The position numbers were made by a program, and so were the translations under genes. Below the pieces are notes generated by a model. It searched no databases. It was given only the letters and a program-made list of their open reading frames with translations, and had not been told where the DNA came from. This document shows, in pieces, positions 55,382-64,000 of a DNA stretch of 64,000 bases. Origin of the DNA: Dyella silvae (GTDB lineage Bacteria; Pseudomonadota; Gammaproteobacteria; Xanthomonadales; Rhodanobacteraceae); contig NZ_JAPJBQ010000002.1 of NCBI RefSeq assembly GCF_026421305.1, positions 248,001 to 312,000 on the forward strand, written 5' to 3'. The stretch's first letter is position 1. Each line of letters opens with the position of its first letter.

Positions 55382-56869
55382 TTATGCGGCCCGATCGATC
55401 AGCCACTGCACCAGCAGCGACACCGGACGGCCGGTGGCCAGGCCCTTGCGGCCTTCGTCCCATGCGGTGCCGGCGATGTCCAGATGCGCCCAGCGCTGGC
55501 CTTCGGTGAAGCGCGACAGGAAGCAACCAGCCGTAATGGCACCGGCGTTTTTACCACCGATGTTGGCGACGTCGGCAAAGCCCGATTCCAGCTGCACCTG
55601 GTAGTCGTCCCACAGCGGCAGGCGCCATGCGCGATCCAGCGTGTGCTCACCGGCGGCGATCAGCTCGGCGGCGAGGTCGTCGTGCTTGCTCATCAGGCCG
55701 CTGGCATGCTTGCCCAGCGCGATCACGCAGGCGCCAGTCAGCGTGGCGGCGTCGATCAGCACCTTCGGCTCGAACGTCTTCGCCGTGTAGGTGAGCGCGT
55801 CGCACAGAATCAGGCGGCCTTCCGCGTCGGTGTTGAGCACTTCAATGGTCAGGCCCGACAGGCTGGTCAGCACGTCGCTCGGGCGGTAGCTGTCGCCATC
55901 GGGCATGTTCTCGACCGCCGGCACCACGCAAACGAGGTTCACCGGTACGCCCAGCTTCACGGTCGCCACAAAGCTGCCGAGCACGCCAGCGGCGCCGCCC
56001 ATGTCGAACTTCATCTCTTCCATGCCCGGGCCGGGCTTGAGGCTGATGCCGCCGGTATCGAACGTGATGCCCTTGCCGACGAACGCGTAAGGCTTGTCGC
56101 CTTCGGCGCCGCCCTTGTACTCCAGAATCACCAGCTTGGGCTTGTTGGCCGAGCCGCGGCCCACGGCCAGCAGCGAACCGAAACCGAGTTCGCCCATCTT
56201 CTCGTGGTCGAGTACGTTGCAGCTCACCTTGTCATGCTGCGCTGCGAACTGTTCGGCCTGGCTGGCGATGTAGGCGGGGTTGCAGATATTGGGCGGCAGG
56301 TTGGCCAGCTCGCGGGCAAAGCGCACGCCTTCAGCGATGGCAACGGCCTGCTGCAGGCCCGCCTTGGCATCGTCGCCAGCGGCAAAGGTGACGGCCGTCA
56401 GCTCCGGCTGCGCGGACTTTTCGCGCGGCTTGAAGGTGGCGGTGTAGCGATACGCCGCATAGTCGGCGCCGAGCACCGCAGTGCGCACGCGCCATGCGGC
56501 GTCGTGACCCGGCACGTCCACTTCGGTGAGGTAGGACACGGCGCTGCCGATCGGCAGGCGGCCTAGGGCACGCGCCGCTTCGATATTGACCTTCTGGTAG
56601 CGTGCACCGTCGAACGACTTCTGCGTTCCCAGTCCCACCACCAGCACGCGCTTGGCGGCGACGCCCTCGGGCGCGAACAGCACAGCCGTGGTGCCGGCCT
56701 TGCCGTTGATGTCACCGCTCTCCACCTGGCGCTTGATGGCGCCATGGGCGGCGGTATCCACGCGGGCGGCGGCGCTGGTGAGCACACCGTTCTCATAGAC
56801 GCCGACCACCACGCAGGGGGTTTCGACGGTTTCGGGAGCGGCAGAGCCGAGGCTGAACTGGAGAGTCAT
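55382..56869 (-). CDS. pepA: Leucyl aminopeptidase (cytosol aminopeptidase)
   Basis: The 495-residue protein starts at 56869 with AGGA 8 nt upstream (ATG 56875 would have its Shine-Dalgarno too near). It has the M17 motifs [33 protein letters not shown] and metal ligands. It removes N-terminal residues; in E. coli PepA also binds DNA at cer sites and carAB. It is divergent from lptFG and followed by holC, an order conserved in gammaproteobacteria. Confidence 0.97.
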   Translation of the reverse strand: MTLQFSLGSAAPETVETPCVVVGVYENGVLTSAAARVDTAAHGAIKRQVESGDINGKAGTTAVLFAPEGVAAKRVLVVGLGTQKSFDGARYQKVNIEAARALGRLPIGSAVSYLTEVDVPGHDAAWRVRTAVLGADYAAYRYTATFKPREKSAQPELTAVTFAAGDDAKAGLQQAVAIAEGVRFARELANLPPNICNPAYIASQAEQFAAQHDKVSCNVLDHEKMGELGFGSLLAVGRGSANKPKLVILEYKGGAEGDKPYAFVGKGITFDTGGISLKPGPGMEEMKFDMGGAAGVLGSFVATVKLGVPVNLVCVVPAVENMPDGDSYRPSDVLTSLSGLTIEVLNTDAEGRLILCDALTYTAKTFEPKVLIDAATLTGACVIALGKHASGLMSKHDDLAAELIAAGEHTLDRAWRLPLWDDYQVQLESGFADVANIGGKNAGAITAGCFLSRFTEGQRWAHLDIAGTAWDEGRKGLATGRPVSLLVQWLIDRAA

Positions 56870-57068
56870 GAACATGTCCTGCAAAAAGGTCCGGAAAGGC
56901 CCGGACAGGCTAGACTTGGGGTTTGCCGGCCCCGCAAGGGCGGCGCCAAGCCTTTCATCTTATCGCATGTCGAGAACCTGTCCCCAAGAACCGGGTTACA
57001 CTTCGCCGTTGTTTCTCATCCCGCACGCTCCCCGGCGTGGCGGGCTTTTGCGAGCGTGAGGACCGGTT

Positions 57069-58172
57069 CTGAGCATCCTCGATCGTTATTTCCTGCGTGA
57101 GTTGGCACAGACCGTAGCCGCCACCGCCATTGTGCTGCTGGCCATCATGGCCGGCACCTCGTTCGCGCACGTGCTGCAGCAGGTGGCCAACGGCAGCTTT
57201 CCGGCCAGCGTGATGTTCCAGGTGCTTGGCCTGAACATGCTCGACGGGCTCACCACGCTGCTGCCGCTGTCGGCCTTCCTGGGTGTGCTCAATGGCCTGG
57301 GCCGCATGTATCGCGAGAGCGAAATGCACGTGCTGGCCTCGTCCGGCATGGGAGCGTCGGGCCTGCTGCGTCCGGTCGCCATCCTCTCCGTGGGCATCGC
57401 GATCCTGGTGGGCACGGTGTCGCTTTGGCTGGGGCCGTGGGCCGCGCGCACGTCTGACCAGCTGGTGTCCGAAGCGAACCGGTCGGTGATTGCGGCGGGT
57501 CTGGACGCCGGACGCTTCACCCCGCTGCCGGGCAAGGGTGGCGTCATTCTGGTGGATGAGCTCAGCCGCGACGGCAGCACGCTGGGCAATACCTTTATTG
57601 CGACCGAGCGCGTCGGCAAGGACAACGTCACGCATATCAAGCTGGTGACGGGCAAGCATGGCCAGCTTTATCAGGAAACCGACGGCAACGGCCGCTTTCT
57701 GGCACTGCACGATGGCTGGCAGTACGACGTTCCGCTCGGCGCAGACAACTGGCGCAAGATGAAGTACGAGCGCAACGACGCCTCGCTCGACAACATCCAG
57801 TCCGATCAGGACGCCGAAGATCCCGCGCACTCGCTCACCACCATGCAGCTGCTGCGCACGGACAATCCGGATACGCGCGCCGAGTTTGCGTGGCGCACCA
57901 TCGCGCCGGCCATGACGCTGGTGCTGCTCGCGCTGGCGTTGCCCATGTCGCGCCAGAGTCCACGCGAACCGCGTTTCGGCCGTATGTTGCTGGCGGTGCT
58001 CAGCTTCTATTTCTACTACCTGCTGTTGGCCTTGTGCCGCGGCCAGATCATCAAGGGCCACTGGCACCATTCGGCACCCATGTGGATGGTGACCTTTATC
58101 GTGTTTGGTCTTGCCGTATGGATGTTCCGTAGCCAGTACGCCGAGCGCAAACCGCGAAAGGCGGGTGCCTGA
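57069..58172 (+). CDS. lptF: LPS export permease LptF, apparently with a CTG start
   Basis: Reading from CTG 57069 gives 367 residues starting (M)SILDRYFLRELAQTVAATAIVLL, the usual LptF N-terminus. GAGGA lies 6 nt upstream. A stop (57057-57059) is close upstream, and the next standard start is TTG 57102, which would cut the conserved SILDRYFLREL. Six TM helices and a periplasmic beta-jellyroll domain (about residues 130-270) fit the family. With LptG and LptB it extracts LPS from the inner membrane. It overlaps lptG (TGATG). Confidence 0.93.
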   Translation: MSILDRYFLRELAQTVAATAIVLLAIMAGTSFAHVLQQVANGSFPASVMFQVLGLNMLDGLTTLLPLSAFLGVLNGLGRMYRESEMHVLASSGMGASGLLRPVAILSVGIAILVGTVSLWLGPWAARTSDQLVSEANRSVIAAGLDAGRFTPLPGKGGVILVDELSRDGSTLGNTFIATERVGKDNVTHIKLVTGKHGQLYQETDGNGRFLALHDGWQYDVPLGADNWRKMKYERNDASLDNIQSDQDAEDPAHSLTTMQLLRTDNPDTRAEFAWRTIAPAMTLVLLALALPMSRQSPREPRFGRMLLAVLSFYFYYLLLALCRGQIIKGHWHHSAPMWMVTFIVFGLAVWMFRSQYAERKPRKAGA

Positions 58173-59272
58173 TGGCCGCGTTGCGTATTCGCCGCGTCGA
58201 CTGGCTGGTCGGCACGACCGTCCTGGGTTCGCTGCTGATGGTGTGGCTGGTGATCACCGGCCTCGATGCGGTGTTCCAGTTCCTGCGCCAGCTTGGCAAC
58301 GTCGGCAAGAACGGTTTCACCATCACCAATGCCGTGGTCTACGTGCTGGTGACCTTCCCGCGTCGCCTGTACGAGATGTTTGGCAATGCGGCGCTGATCG
58401 GCGGCCTGCTGGGCCTGGGTGGCCTGGCCTCCACCAACGAGCTGACCGCCTTGCGCGCTTGCGGCCTTTCCAAGCTGCGCATCGCGGTGTCGGCGGCGGG
58501 CGTGGTGGCGATCATGGTGGTGGCCGTGGTGATTCTTGGCGAAACCGCCGCGCCCTGGGGCGATCAGCAGGCTCAGGCCATGCAGCTACGCCTGAAATCG
58601 AATAACGCCGGCATGGTCGGCAGCTCCGGTTTGTGGGAGCGCGACGGCAACAACCTCATTAACGTCAAAAGCTGGACCGCCAAGCACGAAGGCGCGATCG
58701 ACCTGGTCGAGTTGAACGACGTGCGCGTGTTCCATATGGCGCCCGATGGCCAGTTGAACCGTTTCGACTGGGCGGTTTCCGCGCTGCACGATGGCAACCA
58801 TTGGGTGCTTAAAAATGTGCAGAGCACAGTGCTCGATGAGCAGGGTGTGCACCGCACGCAGGCGGCAAGCAAGCAGTGGGACACCAACCTCAATGCCCAG
58901 GTGCTGGCGCAATCGGTGATCCAGGTGCAGTACCTGCCCATGCGCGCTCTGTGGCGCAACATTCAGTACAACGAGCGCAATGGGCAGAGCACCACCGTGT
59001 TTGCCAGTGCGTTCTGGACCCGTGCGCTGTATCCGCTCAACGTGCTGGTGTTGGTGCTGTGCGCCATGCCGTTCTCGTTCGGTACGTTGCGTTCCGGTGG
59101 TCTGGGCAAGCGCATGTTCATCGGCATGCTGCTGGCGATTGGCTGGTACTTCCTGCAGAAGGCGATGGTGAACTTCGGTACGGTTTACGGTGTGCCGCCG
59201 TTCCTCGCCAACATTTTGCCGGCGACGATTCTCGCGCTGGCTGCGTGGCTATATTTCCGCAAGAACGGATAG
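58172..59272 (+). CDS. lptG: LPS export permease LptG
   Basis: The 366-residue protein starts at ATG 58172 overlapping lptF by one base. Six TM helices and a periplasmic jellyroll flank RRLYEMFGNAALIGGLLGLGGLASTNELTALRACGLSK. It partners LptF in the LptB2FG ABC exporter that moves lipopolysaccharide out of the inner membrane. Confidence 0.96.
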   Translation: MAALRIRRVDWLVGTTVLGSLLMVWLVITGLDAVFQFLRQLGNVGKNGFTITNAVVYVLVTFPRRLYEMFGNAALIGGLLGLGGLASTNELTALRACGLSKLRIAVSAAGVVAIMVVAVVILGETAAPWGDQQAQAMQLRLKSNNAGMVGSSGLWERDGNNLINVKSWTAKHEGAIDLVELNDVRVFHMAPDGQLNRFDWAVSALHDGNHWVLKNVQSTVLDEQGVHRTQAASKQWDTNLNAQVLAQSVIQVQYLPMRALWRNIQYNERNGQSTTVFASAFWTRALYPLNVLVLVLCAMPFSFGTLRSGGLGKRMFIGMLLAIGWYFLQKAMVNFGTVYGVPPFLANILPATILALAAWLYFRKNG

Positions 59273-59385
59273 CACCGCGCACCAGCTCCCTCTCCCCTCC
59301 GGGGAGAGGGTTGGGGTGAGAGGCGGGTGCTCGCCATGACGTCTGTCCAGATCGGCTTCTACGCCAGTGACGAAGTCGCCCGCGC
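59273..59385. repeat. C/G-rich palindromic element after lptG
   Basis: CTCTCCCCTCCGGGGAGAG (59291-59309) followed by TTGGGGTGAGAGGCGGGTGC (59311-59330) shares both halves with the 44866-45011 repeats. The hairpin may help end the convergent lptFG and ABC transporter transcripts. Confidence 0.7.
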
Positions 59386-61155
59386 TCAATCCTCGCCATC
59401 GCCAGAGGCGGTGGCAGGCTCCGCATCCGCCACAAACTTCCCGTCCTCCGCCAGGCGCGTGAACAACCCGCCCTGGCGTATCAGCTCATCGAAGCGCCCC
59501 TGTTCCACCAGCCGCCCCTGATCAAGCACCAGAATCAGGTCGGCATGGCGCACCGTCGACAATCGATGCGCAATGACAAAGGTGGTGCGGCCCACCGTCA
59601 AACGATCGAGCGCACGCTGGATCCTTGCCTCCGTCGCGTTATCAAGCGCGCTGGTGGCTTCATCGAGAATCAGGATGGGCGCATCCTTCAACATGGCGCG
59701 TGCAATCGCCAGACGCTGCCGTTCACCGCCCGATAGCGAGCGGCCACGTTCGGCGACGAGTGTCTCCAGGCCTTCCGGCTTGCGAGCGATGAACGCAGCG
59801 GCTTCCGCGGCGGCCACGGCCTCCTCAATGGTTTGCGTGTCGGCCTCGGGATTACCGACGCGCAGGTTCTCGAGAATGGACCGGTAGAACATGCCCGCAT
59901 CCTGAAACACCACGCCGATGTTCCGCCGTAGCGATTCCAGCGTGACATCGCGAACATCATGGCCATCGACCGTGACGCGGCCTTCGCTGGGGTCGTAGGC
60001 CCGGTACAGCAGGCTGAGCGCGGTGCTCTTGCCCGCGCCTGTCGGGCCCACCAGGGCAATGGTGCTGCCGGGCGGAGCGCGAAAATGCAGGTTGTGCAGG
60101 GCAGGCTGCACCGGGTCATAACCGAAGCTGACGTGATCGAACACCACCTCGCCGCGCACGCGGGGAAGTGCCATCGCGCCGGGGCGATCCTCGATCTCCG
60201 AGCGGCGATCCAATACGGCAAAAAAGTCACGCAATGATTGCGACTGGAAAAACAGGTTCGAAAGAAACGTGGCGAACTGTTCCAGCCGTCCGATCAGCAA
60301 CATGGAAAAGCCCACGAAGCTGACAATGCCGCCCACGCTGATCTCGCCGCGTGCGTGCAGCGCCGCGCCGACGGCAAAGATCGCCACGATCGTGAGTGTG
60401 CTGGCGGCGCGATTGAGCACCGACAGAATCGCCCAGCCGCGCAGTACCGGATACTGCGCGTTGAGTGTCCGCGTCATCAGCTCTTGCAAGGCACGCGACT
60501 CGGCGGCCAGTCGCGTAAAACTCTGCACGACGGTCACGTTGCCGAACACGTCGCCCGCCCGCGTAGCAATCTCGTGGTGCAGTTCTTCCACCTCACCCTG
60601 TGCCTTGTGCGTGCGCTGCACCGCGATGGCGTTGAACACGGAAAAGCAGACGAGCAGGGCGATCATCAGCAGCGCCAGTTTCCAGTTCAACCACAGCGCC
60701 ACCGGCACCATCACCAGAATCGACAGCAGCGTAGCGAGATGCTCGCGAAAGAAACTCAGCCACAGGTTGAACAGATTGCCGACGCCGACATTCATGATGC
60801 GCGACAACCGTCCCGTGTGATATTCGCCGTGGAACGACTGTGGCATCGCTGCTGCGTGTTCAAAGAACATGGCGATGGCGGCGAGGCGCCGCCGATGCGC
60901 CAGGCGGTCGGCATGCAACGACACCCACACATTGGCCAGCACGCCGGCAAAGCCGATGCCGGCCCACAAGGCGATCAGCCGCGGCGCGCCACTGCCGTTG
61001 GCAGCACCGAGTGCGTCCACCACCCGGCCAAACAGCACCGGCTCCAGAAAAAACACCCCGGCCAGCGCAAGGTTGGCCAGGGCGAGCGTGATCGCCAGCT
61101 TGCGCTCGGGCGCCAGCAGGCCGATGACGCGCAGGTACAGATGCAGGAACGACAT
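59386..61155 (-). CDS. ABC exporter, fused permease-ATPase (NdvA/MsbA-like)
   Basis: The 589-residue half-transporter has six TM helices (about residues 20-300). Its ATPase (about 335-570) has Walker [10 protein letters not shown], signature [14 protein letters not shown], Walker [13 protein letters not shown] and H-loop IAHRLST. The N-terminal section [14 protein letters not shown] and [33 protein letters not shown] match cyclic beta-1,2-glucan exporters (NdvA/ChvA). Substrate is inferred only from overall likeness. Forms a homodimer in the inner membrane. Confidence 0.88.
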   Translation of the reverse strand: MSFLHLYLRVIGLLAPERKLAITLALANLALAGVFFLEPVLFGRVVDALGAANGSGAPRLIALWAGIGFAGVLANVWVSLHADRLAHRRRLAAIAMFFEHAAAMPQSFHGEYHTGRLSRIMNVGVGNLFNLWLSFFREHLATLLSILVMVPVALWLNWKLALLMIALLVCFSVFNAIAVQRTHKAQGEVEELHHEIATRAGDVFGNVTVVQSFTRLAAESRALQELMTRTLNAQYPVLRGWAILSVLNRAASTLTIVAIFAVGAALHARGEISVGGIVSFVGFSMLLIGRLEQFATFLSNLFFQSQSLRDFFAVLDRRSEIEDRPGAMALPRVRGEVVFDHVSFGYDPVQPALHNLHFRAPPGSTIALVGPTGAGKSTALSLLYRAYDPSEGRVTVDGHDVRDVTLESLRRNIGVVFQDAGMFYRSILENLRVGNPEADTQTIEEAVAAAEAAAFIARKPEGLETLVAERGRSLSGGERQRLAIARAMLKDAPILILDEATSALDNATEARIQRALDRLTVGRTTFVIAHRLSTVRHADLILVLDQGRLVEQGRFDELIRQGGLFTRLAEDGKFVADAEPATASGDGED

Positions 61156-61298
61156 GCCGTAGCTCCGCTTGTCTCACACCCGCATCGTGCAGGTTTCGTG
61201 ACGCCAAAGGCTATCCCATGCAACGGGTCATCGTCAGCGCTTGCCCGGACGCGGGGGAGAGATCAAGCTGCGAATCTGTTTGTCAGAGAGAGCCTCCC

Positions 61299-62315
61299 GT
61301 GGAACTGATCGACCTGCGTAGCGATACCGTGACCCGTCCCACCCCGGCCATGCGCGCCGCCATGCTGGATGCCGCCGTGGGTGATGATGTCTACGGCGAG
61401 GATCCTACGGTCAATGCGCTTCAGCAGCGCCTCGCTGCCGACCTTGGCTTTGAGGCGGCGGTGTTTGTGCCCACGGGAACGCAGTCGAACCTCATTGCGC
61501 TGATGTCGCATTGCGAACGTGGCGATGAATATCTGGTGGGTGCGGACGCGCATACGTACAAGTTCGAGGGCGGCGGTGCGGCGGTGCTTGGGTCGATCCA
61601 ACCGCAGCCGATTCCCCATGACGCGGATGGCAGCCTGCCGCTGGATAAGGTGGCCGCGGCGATCAAGCCGATCGATCCACACTTTGCCCGCACGCGCCTG
61701 CTGGCACTGGAGAACACCTGGCACGGGCGCGCGCTGCCGATGGACTATCTGAAAGCCGCTCACGATTTCGCCCGCGAGCGAGGGCTTGCGCTGCATCTGG
61801 ATGGGGCACGCCTGTTCAACGCCGCGGTGGCTTGCGGCGTGCCCGCGCGTGACATCGCGAAACACTTCGACAGTGTGTCGGTATGTCTGTCCAAGGGGCT
61901 GGGCGCGCCGGTGGGCTCCGTGTTGGTGGGTTCTGCCGCGCTGATCGAAAAGGCGCGCCGCTGGAAGAAGGTGGCAGGCGGCGGCTGGCGACAGGCCGGC
62001 ATGCTTGCCGCTGCGGCGCAATACGCGCTGGACCATCACGTTCATCGTCTCGCCGAGGATCACGCGCGTGCGGCGGCGTTGGCCGCGAGTCTGGGTGACA
62101 TTTCCGGCGTGAAGTTGCTGGGCCATCACACCAACATGGTATTCATCGATGTGCCCGCTGATCGTCTGCGGGAATTGGACGTCCATTTGCGCAGCGCTGG
62201 GATCCGCATCAGCATTGGCTATCTGCCGACGCTGCGGCTGGTGACGCACCTGGACGTGAACGATGAGGGTGTCGCGAGGACGGTGGAAGCGTTCCGCCAG
62301 TTCTTTACCCGCTGA
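61299..62315 (+). CDS. ltaE: Low-specificity L-threonine aldolase
   Basis: The 338-residue protein starts at GTG 61299 (AGAGAG about 8 nt upstream): (M)[22 protein letters not shown], as in the family. It has [27 protein letters not shown] and the PLP Lys in [14 protein letters not shown]. It splits L-threonine or allo-threonine to glycine and acetaldehyde, feeding the glycine cleavage genes at the other end of the window functionally. The ATG at 61218 would add 27 non-conserved residues. Confidence 0.94.
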   Translation: MELIDLRSDTVTRPTPAMRAAMLDAAVGDDVYGEDPTVNALQQRLAADLGFEAAVFVPTGTQSNLIALMSHCERGDEYLVGADAHTYKFEGGGAAVLGSIQPQPIPHDADGSLPLDKVAAAIKPIDPHFARTRLLALENTWHGRALPMDYLKAAHDFARERGLALHLDGARLFNAAVACGVPARDIAKHFDSVSVCLSKGLGAPVGSVLVGSAALIEKARRWKKVAGGGWRQAGMLAAAAQYALDHHVHRLAEDHARAAALAASLGDISGVKLLGHHTNMVFIDVPADRLRELDVHLRSAGIRISIGYLPTLRLVTHLDVNDEGVARTVEAFRQFFTR

Positions 62316-62360
62316 CGCGCCGCGTTCGGTTATGGCTCATCAGGCTGGCCTTCGCTGGGA

Positions 62361-62906
62361 TCATGGGTCATCCAGTTCCAGGCTTATGGTGCGAAGCGCG
62401 TAGTCGTCCGGGTAAGGGGTGTCCTTGAAGCCGAGTCGTGCGGCCAGCCCGCGCATGCTCGCGTTGGTGGATAGCACGACACCATCCATCCGCCGGATTT
62501 GCCGCGCGCGCGCAATGCCGATCAGGGTTTCCATCAGTTGCCGGGCGAGTCCGAGGCCTTGCCAGTCGTCGGCGACGGTTACTGCAAATTCGCAGGTTTC
62601 ACCGGCGTCGTCGGTGACGTAGCGGGCGCCACCGGTCATCAGCTGAGTGGAGCCCTTCTCACTGAGCGCCACGAGTGCCACCACATGACCGCGGGAGCCG
62701 GGCGCGGCGGGATCCAGAATGTCTTTGGGTACGGCGCGCACGACGGCAAAGAAGCGGGAATAACGGGCTTCCTCGCACAGCCGCTCGAATGCGTCATCCA
62801 GCATGTCCTTGTCTTCGGGGCGTATCGATCGCACGGTGACCGCCCGGCCATCGCGCAAGGTCAGGATTCGGGGGCTGATCGAATCTGCGAGATCATTGCT
62901 TTCCAT
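62361..62906 (-). CDS. GNAT-family N-acetyltransferase
   Basis: The 181-residue protein starts at 62906 (GAGGG 5 nt upstream). Motifs are VTVRSIRPEDKDMLDDAFERL, the acetyl-CoA loop DDWQGLGLARQLMETLI and NASMRGLAARLGF. The target is unknown; related domains act on proteins (e.g. Pat-like) or small molecules. It lies after fabI on the same strand. Confidence 0.85.
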   Translation of the reverse strand: MESNDLADSISPRILTLRDGRAVTVRSIRPEDKDMLDDAFERLCEEARYSRFFAVVRAVPKDILDPAAPGSRGHVVALVALSEKGSTQLMTGGARYVTDDAGETCEFAVTVADDWQGLGLARQLMETLIGIARARQIRRMDGVVLSTNASMRGLAARLGFKDTPYPDDYALRTISLELDDP

Positions 62907-62976
62907 AGTCGCCCTCAACGGACCGTCGGCAGGCATTCGCTGCGGAGTGTCCCCGGCCTCTGTACCCACCGCATGT

Positions 62977-63759
62977 TCAGGCCATGATGTTGACGCCGCC
63001 GTCGATATAAAGTGTTTCGCCTGACAGGCGTCGTGCGTAAGGTGTCGCCAGGAAGGCGCAGGTGAAGCCGACATCCATGATGTCCACCAGTTCGCCCAGT
63101 GGGGCGCGCTGCGATGCCTCGGTCAAAAGCAGGTCGAAGTCCTTCAATCCGCTCGCCGCACGGGTCTTGAGCGGACCCGGCGACACGGCATGCACGCGGA
63201 TGCCCTTGGGACCCAATTCGTACGCGAGATAGCGCGCGCAGGATTCGAGCGCCGCCTTTACCGGCCCCATCACGCTGTAATTGGTCACGACTTTGTTGGC
63301 GCCGTAATAACTCATGGTGAGCAGCGTGCCGCCGTCCTTCATCAGCGGTGCCGCCAATCTCGCCATGCGCACAAAGGAGTGGCAGGAAATGTCCATTGCC
63401 GCGCTGAAGCCTTCGCTTGAACTTTGCAGCAGGCCGCCTTCGAGATCACCCTTGGGCGCCCAGGCGATGGAATGCACGACGATGTCGAGCTTCCCCCATT
63501 GCTCTGCGATGCGCTCGAACACGGCTTCGAGTTCGCCGGGGCGTGCCACGTCGAGCGGCAGCAGCAGTGGCGCCTGCAAGGCGGTCGCGATCGGCTCGAC
63601 GTAACGCCGCGCCTTGTCGTTCAAATAGGTGATGGCCAGGTCTGCGCCCAGTTCGTGGAAGGCTTTCGCGCATCCGTAGGCAATCGAGTGCTCATTTGCG
63701 ATACCCGTGACCAGCGCCTTGGCGCCTTTCAGCAAGGGTCGCGATGGTTCGTTGGACAT
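62977..63759 (-). CDS. fabI: Enoyl-[acyl-carrier-protein] reductase
   Basis: The 260-residue short-chain dehydrogenase has the FabI N-terminus KGAKALVTGIANEHSIAYGCAKAF, SIAWAPKGDLEGG, and the active-site YxxxxxxK motif (YSVMGPVK). It performs the last reduction of fatty acid elongation using NAD(P)H and is the triclosan target. Its position beside ackA recurs in some proteobacteria, where such FabI copies lie with phosphotransacetylase and acetate kinase. Confidence 0.92.
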   Translation of the reverse strand: MSNEPSRPLLKGAKALVTGIANEHSIAYGCAKAFHELGADLAITYLNDKARRYVEPIATALQAPLLLPLDVARPGELEAVFERIAEQWGKLDIVVHSIAWAPKGDLEGGLLQSSSEGFSAAMDISCHSFVRMARLAAPLMKDGGTLLTMSYYGANKVVTNYSVMGPVKAALESCARYLAYELGPKGIRVHAVSPGPLKTRAASGLKDFDLLLTEASQRAPLGELVDIMDVGFTCAFLATPYARRLSGETLYIDGGVNIMA

Positions 63760-63827
63760 GTCATGGCTCCTTCAGACGTCGGCGGCGGGGCGCGGATCAA
63801 GGGGACACGACGGCGCCATGCGCACGG

Positions 63828-64000
63828 CTATCTCACCAATGCCATCGTGTGGCGCGCGATCATCAGTTCTTCGTCGGTGGGTATGACCCAGACACCTACC
63901 CGGCTTTGCCCGGTGCTGATGCAGGGACCGCCCTTGCTGTTGGCCTCGGCGTCAAGTTCGATGCCGCACCACGCCACCAGGTCTGCGACGCTCTTGCGAA
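63828..64000 (-). CDS. ackA: Acetate kinase, C-terminal fragment
   Basis: The 57 visible codons encode the end of AckA: SVADLVAWCGIELDAEANSK, then VGVWVIPTDEELMIARHT, the standard C-terminal signature, closing with TAG at 63828-63830. The gene runs off the window. AckA makes acetyl phosphate and ADP from acetate and ATP (reversibly). Stop lies 69 nt before fabI on the same strand, so a pta/ackA-fabI operon is likely. Confidence 0.9.
   Translation of the reverse strand, partial: RKSVADLVAWCGIELDAEANSKGGPCISTGQSRVGVWVIPTDEELMIARHTMALVR

Overview
The window is a high-GC, tightly packed gammaproteobacterial chromosome segment. The CysN/C fusion, GTP-type PEP carboxykinase, pepA-holC divergent from lptFG, a SAM-I riboswitch on the methionine operon, and REP-type palindrome pairs between genes all suggest Xanthomonadales. 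I infer Rhodanobacteraceae (Dyella, Rhodanobacter, Luteibacter or Frateuria-like) from family knowledge; no search was run. I see no phage, IS element, CRISPR array, tRNA or rRNA.

Layout. 1-3.3 kb: end of cysNC, then gcvT and gcvH. 3.3-4.4 kb: a long regulatory leader and an unusual gene whose product is a MetJ methionine repressor N-terminus fused in frame to a ~110-residue Lys/Ala histone H1-like tail. 5-13 kb: TonB-family protein, serine hydrolase, GMC oxidoreductase, a multi-pass transporter, CBS protein, glycosyltransferase, mtgA. 13-23 kb: hslO, a GAF-GAF-GGDEF-EAL protein, a predicted outer-membrane protein, an ECF sigma/anti-sigma/DUF4097 operon, pckG, tetR. 23-27 kb: alpha/beta hydrolase, fadE and a hotdog-like protein. 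27-33 kb: a four-gene overlapping signalling operon (hybrid kinase, CheR, CheB, REC-GGDEF). 33-38.6 kb: CPBP protease, prfC, GFA protein, M24 peptidase, DUF1304 and a secreted protein. 38.6-43 kb: a 2OG-Fe(II) amino-acid dioxygenase divergent from metX-metB-hom. 43-51 kb: permease, sdaA, TonB-dependent receptor with Fur-like box, glutaredoxin-like protein, and yceI-cytb561-yceI. 51-64 kb: beta-propeller hybrid kinase, holC, pepA, lptFG, ABC exporter, ltaE, GNAT, fabI and the end of ackA.

The most interesting thread is methionine control. metX-metB-hom is preceded by three tandem 8-bp met-box-like units (one perfect AGACGTCT) abutting a TTGACA -35 box. A SAM-I riboswitch follows, and then a hairpin that hides the metX Shine-Dalgarno sequence. 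The only MetJ-like protein visible here is the MetJ-H1 fusion, whose own upstream region carries a second met-box triplet. I infer a two-layer SAM circuit, with a DNA-binding SAM sensor carrying a chromatin-like tail plus an RNA SAM sensor. An in-frame ATG at the MetJ/tail junction might also yield a free H1-like protein.
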